Of a DNA stretch of 64,000 nt, positions 38,406 to 46,203 are shown in pieces (the stretch's first letter is position 1; the number at the start of each line of letters is the position of its first letter). Source of the DNA: Helicobacter cetorum (lineage in GTDB: Bacteria > Campylobacterota > Campylobacteria > Campylobacterales > DZAY01). The stretch covers positions 83,340 to 147,339 of the forward strand of contig DZAY01000002.1 in assembly GCA_022729735.1 (NCBI GenBank), given 5' to 3'. Made by a program: the position numbers and the translations under genes. Below the pieces are notes generated by a model. It saw nothing but the letters and a program-made list of their open reading frames with translations, was not told the origin of the DNA and searched no databases.

Positions 38406-38786
38406 ATGGTTTATCAACTACCAAGAAATGTATATAATTTATTAGAAGAAGCTTTTAAAGATAAAACAAAAAGCGAAATCTTTGCAAAAGCAATAGAAGA
38501 GTCAATTCAAGCTATTGATGACAAAGCAAAAGAACAAATAAATGAAAAAAAACTACTAATAAAAACTGAACTCAAAGAAGAGTTAAAAAAAGAGCTTGTA
38601 ACTAATGAGTTTCTAATAAATGTCAAACAAGAGTTAGAGTTTAATATAAATAGTGTCAAACAAGAGTTAGAATTTAAAATCGATAAAATTGGCTTACTTG
38701 TAAAAGTTTTGATTGGAATAAATGTTATAGCACTCACATTTCTAAACCCAACTTTTGTAGAGCTTATAAAAAGTTTGATTAAATAA
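38406..38786 (+). CDS. Membrane-anchored coiled-coil protein, type A copy 1
   Basis: 126 aa. N-terminal MVYQLPRNVYNLLEEAFKD and EIFAKAIEESIQAIDDKAKE, a Lys/Glu-rich coiled coil (about 45-95), then a C-terminal membrane helix (LVKVLIGINVIALTFLNP) and FVELIKSLIK tail. Near-identical to the gene at 39949 over most of its length. Followed after 10 bp by a type B gene, so A and B are likely partners. Function unknown. Confidence 0.65.
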   Translation: MVYQLPRNVYNLLEEAFKDKTKSEIFAKAIEESIQAIDDKAKEQINEKKLLIKTELKEELKKELVTNEFLINVKQELEFNINSVKQELEFKIDKIGLLVKVLIGINVIALTFLNPTFVELIKSLIK

Positions 38787-38796
38787 AGGATTAAAG

Positions 38797-39258
38797 ATGA
38801 ATAAAACCAAAGTAGATGCTATTCTAATTGAAATGATTTCACCAAAAGTTAAAGAGATTGAAGAAAAATTTAGTCAAGGAAAAGGATTAACTCAAGAAGA
38901 TATAAATACTTTACTATTAAAAAGTCAATATAATCACATAAACCATTTAGACCAAAAGTTAGATGAAACTGTTGAAAGTGTAAAAGCTTTGGAAACAAAA
39001 TTCACAGGATTAGAAGGCAAATTTGAACTTTCACAATTAGAAATGAAAGCTGATTTTGAAAAAAGAATAGGAGACCTCGAAATAAAATTTGAAAAAAGAA
39101 TGGGACAACTTGAAACAAGGTTTGCAAATCTTGAAACAAAATTTGAACAGTCTCAAGTCAAAATGCAACAAACTATCATAACAACTATGAAATGGTATAT
39201 CGGTGGAGCTGGAGTTGTTTTAGTTTTACTCAAAACTTTGGATTTGTTTGTGAAATAA
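38797..39258 (+). CDS. Membrane-anchored coiled-coil protein, type B copy 2
   Basis: 153 aa. Same N-terminal block (MNKTKVDAILIEMISPKVKE, LTQEDINTLLLKSQYNHINHLD) and same C-terminal anchor (TTMKWYIGGAGVVLVLLKTL) as the gene at 34247, but a shorter coiled coil without the tandem KRDVDNK units. The opposite orientations of the two copies bracket the island. Confidence 0.68.
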   Translation: MNKTKVDAILIEMISPKVKEIEEKFSQGKGLTQEDINTLLLKSQYNHINHLDQKLDETVESVKALETKFTGLEGKFELSQLEMKADFEKRIGDLEIKFEKRMGQLETRFANLETKFEQSQVKMQQTIITTMKWYIGGAGVVLVLLKTLDLFVK

Positions 39259-39271
39259 AAAATAATTTAAA

Positions 39272-39289
39272 AGAGCTTATAAAAAGTTT
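39272..39289 (+). repeat. Remnant of a type A gene 3' end
   Basis: AGAGCTTATAAAAAGTTT matches the last codons (ELIKSL) of the type A genes at 38406 and 39949. It lies outside any gene, suggesting loss of a third copy by recombination. Confidence 0.55.
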
Positions 39290-39291
39290 AA

Positions 39292-39837
39292 CTAACTTCT
39301 AAACTTTTTAAAAAGCTTTTCAAAATCTAATTCAGGTTTGCATGTTGTATTTTCAAATAGATATTTTTGATTAAAAAAATCGCCCTCTTTATCATATTTG
39401 CCATCTTTTAATTTATAAATCTTTGCTATTAATTCATCTGGATATACTATAACATAGTAATTTACTTTTTCTTGTTCATATATTTCAAACTTATATTTTT
39501 CATCTTTTTTGGCAGTTGATTTGCTAATAATTTCAACTATAATCTCTGGTGCTTTTGTAATATATGCTTCATTTGGTTCATCGCAAATCAATACTACATC
39601 AGGTCTTAAAACTGTATCATCTGATATTTTATAATCAATTTCTGAAGTTACTATACATCTTTCACAATCTTCTATTTGATTTGATAAAAGTGTTATAATC
39701 CTACTTCCAATAGTTTGATGTTTTATTATAGGTGCTGGTGACATAGCACACGGATAACCTTTTATTAACTCCCAATCTCCATCCCACGATTTATAATCAG
39801 CATAACTATAATGTATTAATTCTCTTAATGCACTCAT
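39292..39837 (-). CDS. Uma2-family (DUF820) putative restriction-endonuclease-fold protein
   Basis: 181 aa from the ATG at 39837 with AAGGAT upstream; the track start (39858) is a TTG. PD-(D/E)XK-like core: TSEIDYKISDDTVLRPDVVLI and APEIIVEIISKSTAKKDEKYKFEIYE. The family is widespread and often mobile; real substrates are rarely known. It is the only minus-strand gene among the plus-strand coiled-coil genes. Confidence 0.82.
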   Translation of the reverse strand: MSALRELIHYSYADYKSWDGDWELIKGYPCAMSPAPIIKHQTIGSRIITLLSNQIEDCERCIVTSEIDYKISDDTVLRPDVVLICDEPNEAYITKAPEIIVEIISKSTAKKDEKYKFEIYEQEKVNYYVIVYPDELIAKIYKLKDGKYDKEGDFFNQKYLFENTTCKPELDFEKLFKKFRS

Positions 39838-39948
39838 GATTAAATCCTTCGTTTTCAAATATTATAACATAATTTTTAATAATTTTATAAGCTAAAAATA
39901 TCTCTAAAATAGTTTTGGATACAATATAAAAAAAATTAGGAGTTTCTA

Positions 39949-40371
39949 ATGGTTTATCAATTACCACGAAATGTATATAATCTCTTAGAAGAAGTTTTTA
40001 GAGATAGAGCAAAAAGTGAAATTTTTGCAAAAGCGATAGAAGAGTCAATTCAAGCTATTGATGACAAAGTAAAAGAGCAAATAAATGAAAAAAAACTACT
40101 GATAAAAACTGAACTCAAAGAAGAGTTAAAAAAAGAGCTTGTAACTAATGAGTTTCTAATAAATGTCAAACAAGAGTTAGAGCATAAAATTGAAGAGTTA
40201 AACTTTAAAATTGACAATGTTAAACAAGAATTAGAGTTTAAAATAGGATTAGTAGAACATAAAATTGATAAACAAACTCTACTTATAAAAGTTTTAATAG
40301 GTTTAAATATTATCGCTTTGACATTCCTAAACCCAACTTTTGTAGAGCTTATAAAGAGTTTGATTAAATGA
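39949..40371 (+). CDS. Membrane-anchored coiled-coil protein, type A copy 2
   Basis: 140 aa, paralogue of 38406. INEKKLLIKTELKEELKKEL and the following VTNEFLINVKQELE are identical; the coiled coil has an extra ELNFKIDNVKQELEF-type unit. The DNA is also nearly identical in this block. Its stop overlaps the dnaG start by 4 bp (ATGA), so it is translationally coupled to an essential replication gene. Confidence 0.65.
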   Translation: MVYQLPRNVYNLLEEVFRDRAKSEIFAKAIEESIQAIDDKVKEQINEKKLLIKTELKEELKKELVTNEFLINVKQELEHKIEELNFKIDNVKQELEFKIGLVEHKIDKQTLLIKVLIGLNIIALTFLNPTFVELIKSLIK

Positions 40372-41996
40372 TAGAACAGCATTCAATAGAGCATTTAAAA
40401 AATATAGTAAATATTGTAGATATTGTTTCTGATTATGTGGAGTTAAAAAAAAGTGGAGCAAATTATAAAGGGTGTTGTCCATTTCACTCTGAAAACACTC
40501 CAAGCTTTGTAGCAAGTCCATCAAAAAATATTTATCACTGTTTTGGTTGTGGAGTTGGTGGAGATGGTATAAATTTTGTCAAAGAGATAGAAAAAATTAG
40601 TTATCCAGAAGCTATTGAAAAAGTGGCTACAAAATATAATTTTCAGTTAGAATATAGCAATAAAGAGTTTAAAAAAGTAAATACAAAGCTACTTGAAGTT
40701 GTAAATCAATTTTTTAAATCTAAATTAGAAAAAAATGAGATAGCAAAAGAGTATCTCAAAAATCGTGGGCTTTTTACTTCTACAATAGAAAAATTTGAGC
40801 TTGGTTATGCTGGAAGTAGTAAAGAGTTATTAGATTTTTTGACTATTTCTAATCTTTCAACTGATGAAGCTATCGAACTTGGAGTTATTGGAAATGATGA
40901 ATTTGGTAGATTATATTCAAGATTTATTGAGCGAATAATCTTTCCAATTAAATCATCAAATGGTAATATAATTGGTTTTGGAGGAAGGACAATTTCAAAT
41001 CATCCAGCTAAATATTTAAACTCACCTCAAACAAAACTATTTAATAAATCAAAAATATTTTATGCTTTTAATTTAGCAAAAGATGAAATTTTTAAAAAGA
41101 AAGAGATAATAGTAACAGAAGGATATTTAGATGTGATAATGCTTCATCAAGCTGGATTTAAAAATGTTGTGGCAACTCTTGGAACAGCTCTAACAACAGA
41201 ACATCTACCACAACTTTCAAAATCAGATTTAAAAGTTATATTGGCTTATGATGGTGATAATGCTGGATTAAATGCAGGAATTAGAGCATCAAAACTTTTA
41301 TTAAATCACTCTTTTAATGGAGGTGTTGTAATATTTAGAGATGGTCTTGACCCAGCTGATATGGTTTTAAATAATAAAACAAAAGAGTTAGAAGAGCTAC
41401 TTTTTTCACCAACACCTTTTGCAAAATTTATATTGGATTTTATTTTAAATCAATACAATATCAAAATACCAGAACAAAAAGAGTTAGCATTCAAAGAAGC
41501 TTTAACTTTTTTAAACAGTTTATCTCCAATATTACAAGAAGAGTATCAAACTTATCTCTCAAACAAACTCATGATAAATAGTAAAATTATTAAATTTAGT
41601 AATAAACCTAAACAAAATATAACAAACTATAATAAAAATCTAGATTTAGCAGAGCTTAGAGTTATAAAAACGATAATAGAATACCCTAAATATTTTGATT
41701 TTGTCTTAGAATTTATAGATAGTGAAGCTTTTATAAAACACTCTCATGAGTTTGAACTACTAAAAATTGAAGATTTAAACTCAAAAGCCATTAGAGAAAT
41801 TATACTTAATGAGAATATCATTCCACTTTCTGAAAATGAACTAAAAGAGCAAATTAAAATATTAAAAATCATAAATCACAATAGAAATATTGAAAAGTTA
41901 AAAAGAGACAGCTCTTTAAATATGAATGAAAAACTATTTCTTATAAAAAAAGAGCATAATTCAATCTACTCTTTACAAAAACATGGATTAATATAA
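40368..41996 (+). CDS. dnaG: DNA primase
   Basis: 542 aa. The CHC2 zinc domain (Cys37, His40, Cys58, Cys61) in KGCCPFHSENTPSF and HCFGCGVGG is intact, and the TOPRIM core (VTEGYLDVIMLHQAGF, AYDGDNAGLNAG) and ERIIFPIKSSNGNIIGFGGR are present. The C-terminal helicase-binding domain is short. Preceded directly by the type A coiled-coil gene. Confidence 0.96.
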   Translation: MIEQHSIEHLKNIVNIVDIVSDYVELKKSGANYKGCCPFHSENTPSFVASPSKNIYHCFGCGVGGDGINFVKEIEKISYPEAIEKVATKYNFQLEYSNKEFKKVNTKLLEVVNQFFKSKLEKNEIAKEYLKNRGLFTSTIEKFELGYAGSSKELLDFLTISNLSTDEAIELGVIGNDEFGRLYSRFIERIIFPIKSSNGNIIGFGGRTISNHPAKYLNSPQTKLFNKSKIFYAFNLAKDEIFKKKEIIVTEGYLDVIMLHQAGFKNVVATLGTALTTEHLPQLSKSDLKVILAYDGDNAGLNAGIRASKLLLNHSFNGGVVIFRDGLDPADMVLNNKTKELEELLFSPTPFAKFILDFILNQYNIKIPEQKELAFKEALTFLNSLSPILQEEYQTYLSNKLMINSKIIKFSNKPKQNITNYNKNLDLAELRVIKTIIEYPKYFDFVLEFIDSEAFIKHSHEFELLKIEDLNSKAIREIILNENIIPLSENELKEQIKILKIINHNRNIEKLKRDSSLNMNEKLFLIKKEHNSIYSLQKHGLI

Positions 41997-41998
41997 AT

Positions 41999-42637
41999 TT
42001 AAAAGTTAGCAACTCTTTGCTCTTTTATCACTTCATTAACTACAAATTGCACCCAAATTTCCCATTTAATATTAGGTTTTGAACTGCTGTGTTGTTTGAA
42101 AATATCAACCCACCAATCCGAATCTTTTATTGTGCAGTGTGCATTTTCACCGTTTGGAAGATGTTTTTTAGCTGGATAACAAGCAATATTTGCATACACA
42201 AATTTATCTGAAAATTTAAAAAGCTCTCCAACAAACCAAAAAATATCAAACTCTGGAATATGCTCTAAAACATCTATACAAATCACACCATCATAACTTT
42301 GTGTTGGATACTCACTAAATGGCTTAAATGCTGGGTCATAACATTTCACCTCATCAAGTTTTAAAAACTCTTTTGTAGTAAGTGAGCCAACATTTTTCAC
42401 ATCTAATCTAATATTTTCTTGCCACAAAAGCCCTTTACCACTACCATAATCAAGCAAACTTTTAGCATTTGTTCTAACTCTTAAACCATTTATTCGCTCC
42501 AATTGAGGAAAAAGCGATTGCCCATTAAATGTATCTTCAGCTTTGATATTTAAATTTTTTTCGCCATCAATGTGCATCTGTTTATACATTTCCAAATTTT
42601 CTAAATATTTTGGACTTGGATTATCTTTTGAATACAT
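41999..42637 (-). CDS. Class I SAM-dependent methyltransferase-like protein
   Basis: 212 aa. LLDYGSGKGLLWQ is the SAM-binding motif I (DxGxGxG-like); SYDGVICIDVLEHIPEFD is the post-motif with the LEHI signature. C-terminal half contains two Cys and several aromatic residues. No signal peptide. Clustered 1 bp from a glycosyltransferase gene, so a sugar or lipid substrate is plausible but unproven. Confidence 0.72.
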   Translation of the reverse strand: MYSKDNPSPKYLENLEMYKQMHIDGEKNLNIKAEDTFNGQSLFPQLERINGLRVRTNAKSLLDYGSGKGLLWQENIRLDVKNVGSLTTKEFLKLDEVKCYDPAFKPFSEYPTQSYDGVICIDVLEHIPEFDIFWFVGELFKFSDKFVYANIACYPAKKHLPNGENAHCTIKDSDWWVDIFKQHSSSKPNIKWEIWVQFVVNEVIKEQRVANF

Positions 42638-42638
42638 T

Positions 42639-43316
42639 TTAACTCCTTTGTGCTACATTTAGCATTTTCTCTTTTTCGATAAACCACTCCAAAGCATATT
42701 CACAATCTCTATACTCTTTGAAATATGGACCACCAATTGTGTAATGGACTAATGAAGCATCTTTTCTCGGCTCATCATATCCTACTAAATGGTTCCACTT
42801 GTTTGGAATTTCTCCAATTAAATTATCATCATCTAACCATTTAAATTGATGAAGTTCTAAACCTGTTGCACTATTTACATAGTCTGGAGTTAAAGCCTTA
42901 CATTTTGCATTATTAAATAGCATAACACTTGACCAATTTTTTTTCTCATATTTTGTTTGAGGAGCATTTAAAAATTTTATATCTTCTTTTGGAACATGGT
43001 TATGTTTTATACACATTAGGGCATATTTATCATCTCTTAAATTCCACAGATTTACAATATCATCTAAAACTATCATATCACAATCCATAAAAATTGACCA
43101 ACCTTCATAATCACTAAGATATGGAGTCAAAAACCTACTAAACGAGAAATCAGTTGATTGAAGTGAATTTTTTTCTCTACTAAAAACTTTTTTGAGTTGT
43201 GATAACATAAGTGGAGTAATGCTAACTGGCTCACTACTTCTAATATTTATACTGTGTGCTAACACATTAAAAGCAACTGCTTCTCTCTCATCATATCCTA
43301 TAAAAATTTTAATCAT
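42639..43316 (-). CDS. Glycosyltransferase (GT-A, GT8-like)
   Basis: 225 aa. IFIGYDEREAVAFNVLAHSI at the N-terminus, the DXD metal motif in FMDCDMIVLDDI, and C-terminal LVHYTIGGPYFKEY are typical of GT-A enzymes acting on nucleotide sugars. Start overlaps the TPR-glycosyltransferase stop by one base. Confidence 0.78.
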   Translation of the reverse strand: MIKIFIGYDEREAVAFNVLAHSINIRSSEPVSITPLMLSQLKKVFSREKNSLQSTDFSFSRFLTPYLSDYEGWSIFMDCDMIVLDDIVNLWNLRDDKYALMCIKHNHVPKEDIKFLNAPQTKYEKKNWSSVMLFNNAKCKALTPDYVNSATGLELHQFKWLDDDNLIGEIPNKWNHLVGYDEPRKDASLVHYTIGGPYFKEYRDCEYALEWFIEKEKMLNVAQRS

Positions 43317-44839
43317 TAAAAAGCCTTTAATCTATCTTTTAATTCTAAAACAGCTTTATCAAAACCTTTTTTTTCATCTTCTCTATATATATTAAAGTTT
43401 GGAAACCATTTAGAACTCTCTTGTAGTTGCCATCTCCACTCTGGAAAAAATGGAACTAAAACTTCTGCTTTTCTATTTTCTAAACCTGCTAACAGATGTA
43501 AATTTGTATTACTCACAGATATATAATTATCTATAGCAAAAAGTAGTCCAACCATCTCTTCTAAATTATTATTTAAATGTGAATAGTTATACACCTTTTT
43601 ATTTGATATTTTTTGAATAATTTCTATTTCACTTTGTGTAGGTTCTCGCTGTATTAATATAAGTTCAACATCCAAATCCTTAAATAGTTTAGCAAAAATT
43701 TTTAAATCAATATTTTTGTAAAGTTTGCCAAATGCTAATCTGCCAGCTCTATATGTAATAGCTATTTTTGGTTTATTACTAATATTATTTAACTCCAATT
43801 TATATTTATTATAAATTTCAATATTTGGCTCAATTTTAAATGGTTCTAATTCTTTATCAATCCCTAAAAATAGTGGCAAATCTCCAATAAATAGCTCATA
43901 ATCATAAATGCCTTTGGGTTCTAAATCTATCTCTTTTGAGTATTCCAAAACAGGTTTTAAATTTTCAGAACTAATATAAGTTACAAAAGCTCCTCTTAAT
44001 TTTAACTCTTTTACAAATCTTAAAAAAAATAGCTCATCACCAATTCCTTGTTCTACTTTTAATAACACTCTTTTGTTTGATAAATCAGCTGGAAATTTGA
44101 AATCAATATCATATCTTGGAGCTTGAATATCTCTATAATAGTAATATTTCCAACCATTTTTATAATCTCTCAATGTTAAATATAAGATAGCAAGAGATAA
44201 AATATTTTTGAAACAACTAAAATCTGCATCCATGCCATTTATATGAGATTTTATAGCTTCATCAAATTCACCAATATCTCGTTGTGCTAAAGCTAAATTA
44301 TTATGAGCTTCAGCAAAATTTGGATTTATAGAAATTGCTTTTTTGAGATGTTTAATAGACTCTTTTGGCTCTTTTAACTCTCTTAATATAAAACCTAAAT
44401 TATTCAAAGACTCAACAGAATTTGAATTTAATTTAATAGCTTCTAAATAGTATCTCTTTGCAAGATTTAAATCCAACTTATAAGCTTGAGCTATCATTCC
44501 TAATTGATTATATGCCACATAATTATACTCTTTATCGCTATATTTTATAACTTGTAAATATGTATTATATGCTTTATCAAACTCTTTTAAACCTTCATAA
44601 CCATGAGCTAAATTTATTAAAGCATGAATATTTTTTTTATGTATCTTTAATGATTGCTCAAGTAATACAACTCCATTGACATAATCAGCTTTAGCAACTT
44701 GTAAAGCACCAAGCAGATACAAAGCATCTACATTAAATTTATCAATAGCCAAAACTTCTAAATATAACTTTTTAGCTTCTTCTAATTTAGCACTATTATG
44801 TAAATTTATAGCTATTTGCAAAACTTCATTAATATTCAT
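43316..44839 (-). CDS. TPR protein with GT-B glycosyltransferase-like C-terminus
   Basis: 507 aa. About five or six TPRs in residues 1-215 (NVDALYLLGALQVAKADYVNG, SVESLNNLGFILRELKEPKES, NFAEAHNNLALAQRDIGEFDE). Residues 240-507 resemble a GT-B half as in TPR-glycosyltransferases: VEQGIGDELFFLRFVKEL, ITYRAGRLAFGKLYKN, SVSNTNLHLLAGL and FFPEWRWQ. Such proteins often modify flagellin or surface proteins. First gene of a three-gene minus-strand unit. Confidence 0.75.
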   Translation of the reverse strand: MNINEVLQIAINLHNSAKLEEAKKLYLEVLAIDKFNVDALYLLGALQVAKADYVNGVVLLEQSLKIHKKNIHALINLAHGYEGLKEFDKAYNTYLQVIKYSDKEYNYVAYNQLGMIAQAYKLDLNLAKRYYLEAIKLNSNSVESLNNLGFILRELKEPKESIKHLKKAISINPNFAEAHNNLALAQRDIGEFDEAIKSHINGMDADFSCFKNILSLAILYLTLRDYKNGWKYYYYRDIQAPRYDIDFKFPADLSNKRVLLKVEQGIGDELFFLRFVKELKLRGAFVTYISSENLKPVLEYSKEIDLEPKGIYDYELFIGDLPLFLGIDKELEPFKIEPNIEIYNKYKLELNNISNKPKIAITYRAGRLAFGKLYKNIDLKIFAKLFKDLDVELILIQREPTQSEIEIIQKISNKKVYNYSHLNNNLEEMVGLLFAIDNYISVSNTNLHLLAGLENRKAEVLVPFFPEWRWQLQESSKWFPNFNIYREDEKKGFDKAVLELKDRLKAF

Positions 44840-44845
44840 TTAACT

Positions 44846-46006
44846 TCACTTCTCTAATGAATTTCTAAAAAACCAAGTATATAATTTTCTAATAACAATC
44901 ATAAGTAATAATCCATCAATCATACTTGCAATAATAAATGCAAAATATTCTCGCTCCGAAATCATTTCACTATTATATGCAACTATCGCTATAGCTACAA
45001 TAAATGTAAGAGGCATAGAATCGCTTAATGCAAAAAGAATTGTCTTTTTAACTCTTAAATATTTATAAAATGCCACAAAAGAGCTAACCAATCTAATTGT
45101 AATAATTGCTAAAATAATTAACATAGCATGTTCTAATATTTCTAAATCTATCATATCTATTTTTACAGTTGAACCAGTATAAATGAAAAATATTGGAGCA
45201 AAAAATCCAAATCCAAAAGATGCTAACTTTTCTATTAACTCTTCTTTTTGATGAAAATAGAGTTTCAAAAACACACCAGCCAAAAATGCACCCAAAGCTA
45301 AATCTATTTTTAGATACATCATAGTTGCAACTAATATAAAAAATAGCGAAATTGAAAATCTAATATCTTGGTCTAATCTGTCAATATCTGGAATTATATA
45401 TTTTTTAAACTCTGGATACCACCAAAATATAAGCTGAAAAATCTTTAAAACTAAAATTCCAATTGCTAATACAATAAAGATTGTAAATATAGATTTATAA
45501 AGTCCAGAGCTAAAGCCAAACTCAATCCAACCACTAAGCATAGTTAAAGCTAAAATACTAATTATTTCACCTACAACACCAATTGAAAGTGCTAAATTTA
45601 ACCACTTTTCATCTTTTCCATACTCTTTAATAAGCATCACAAGCATTCCAAGTGAAAATATTGGAAGTGCCACAAAATAGACTATATTTAAATTAAATAT
45701 ATGGCAAATAATAAAAGCTACTACATAAAGAGAAAAGAAGTATAAGGCCACATTAAATGATAACTCTTTTTTAATAGTTTGCACAAGTTTAAGATTTATT
45801 TCCAATCCAGCCAAAAACATAAGATATAAAAAACCAAACTTTGCAATAACTTTTAGTATTGGGTCATAATATAAAAAACCAAAAAAACCAGCTAACATTC
45901 CCAAAAAAATTTCAATTACAACAACAGGAGTATTAAAAATCTTTGATAAAATTGGAGAAAACATAATAATAGAAGCAATTGTTAAAATTAGTATAAAACC
46001 TTCCAT
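44846..46006 (-). CDS. Cation:proton antiporter, CPA2 family
   Basis: 386 aa from the ATG at 46006 with GAGTGG upstream; the track start (46012) is a GTG. Ten to twelve hydrophobic segments throughout; N-terminal PVVVIEIFLGMLAGFFGF and FLYLMFLAGLEINL are typical of KefB/GerN-like Na+/H+ or K+/H+ exchangers. No C-terminal RCK domain is present. Ion specificity unknown. Confidence 0.83.
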   Translation of the reverse strand: MEGFILILTIASIIMFSPILSKIFNTPVVVIEIFLGMLAGFFGFLYYDPILKVIAKFGFLYLMFLAGLEINLKLVQTIKKELSFNVALYFFSLYVVAFIICHIFNLNIVYFVALPIFSLGMLVMLIKEYGKDEKWLNLALSIGVVGEIISILALTMLSGWIEFGFSSGLYKSIFTIFIVLAIGILVLKIFQLIFWWYPEFKKYIIPDIDRLDQDIRFSISLFFILVATMMYLKIDLALGAFLAGVFLKLYFHQKEELIEKLASFGFGFFAPIFFIYTGSTVKIDMIDLEILEHAMLIILAIITIRLVSSFVAFYKYLRVKKTILFALSDSMPLTFIVAIAIVAYNSEMISEREYFAFIIASMIDGLLLMIVIRKLYTWFFRNSLEK

Positions 46007-46189
46007 TTCCACTCGCTATATTAATTTGTTATGTTTTTATTGTAGCAAAATATAGCTATCTTTTAAGTTAGAGTATAATCATTAAGTAACTTTTAAAACT
46101 TAAAAACTTTTTTAAAACCATTTTTAACTTATATTTAACATAATATTAGTTAATATCAAAAATATCAAAAAATTAAGCTATGCTTAAAT

Positions 46190-46200
46190 AATGGAGGTGA
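46190..46200 (+). promoter_or_regulatory. Strong Shine-Dalgarno of the exported four-gene operon
   Basis: GGAGGTGAGAT directly before the ATG at 46204, nearly full complement to the 16S 3' end. The region 46013-46189 has no gene; it is very AT-rich with no clear -35/-10 for the operon. Confidence 0.7.
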
Positions 46201-46203
46201 GAT

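Noticed and set aside
34247-40371. Island considered as an integrated prophage or insertion element
   Set aside because: No integrase, transposase, terminal repeats or structural phage genes are visible, and no att-like direct repeats were noticed at its ends.
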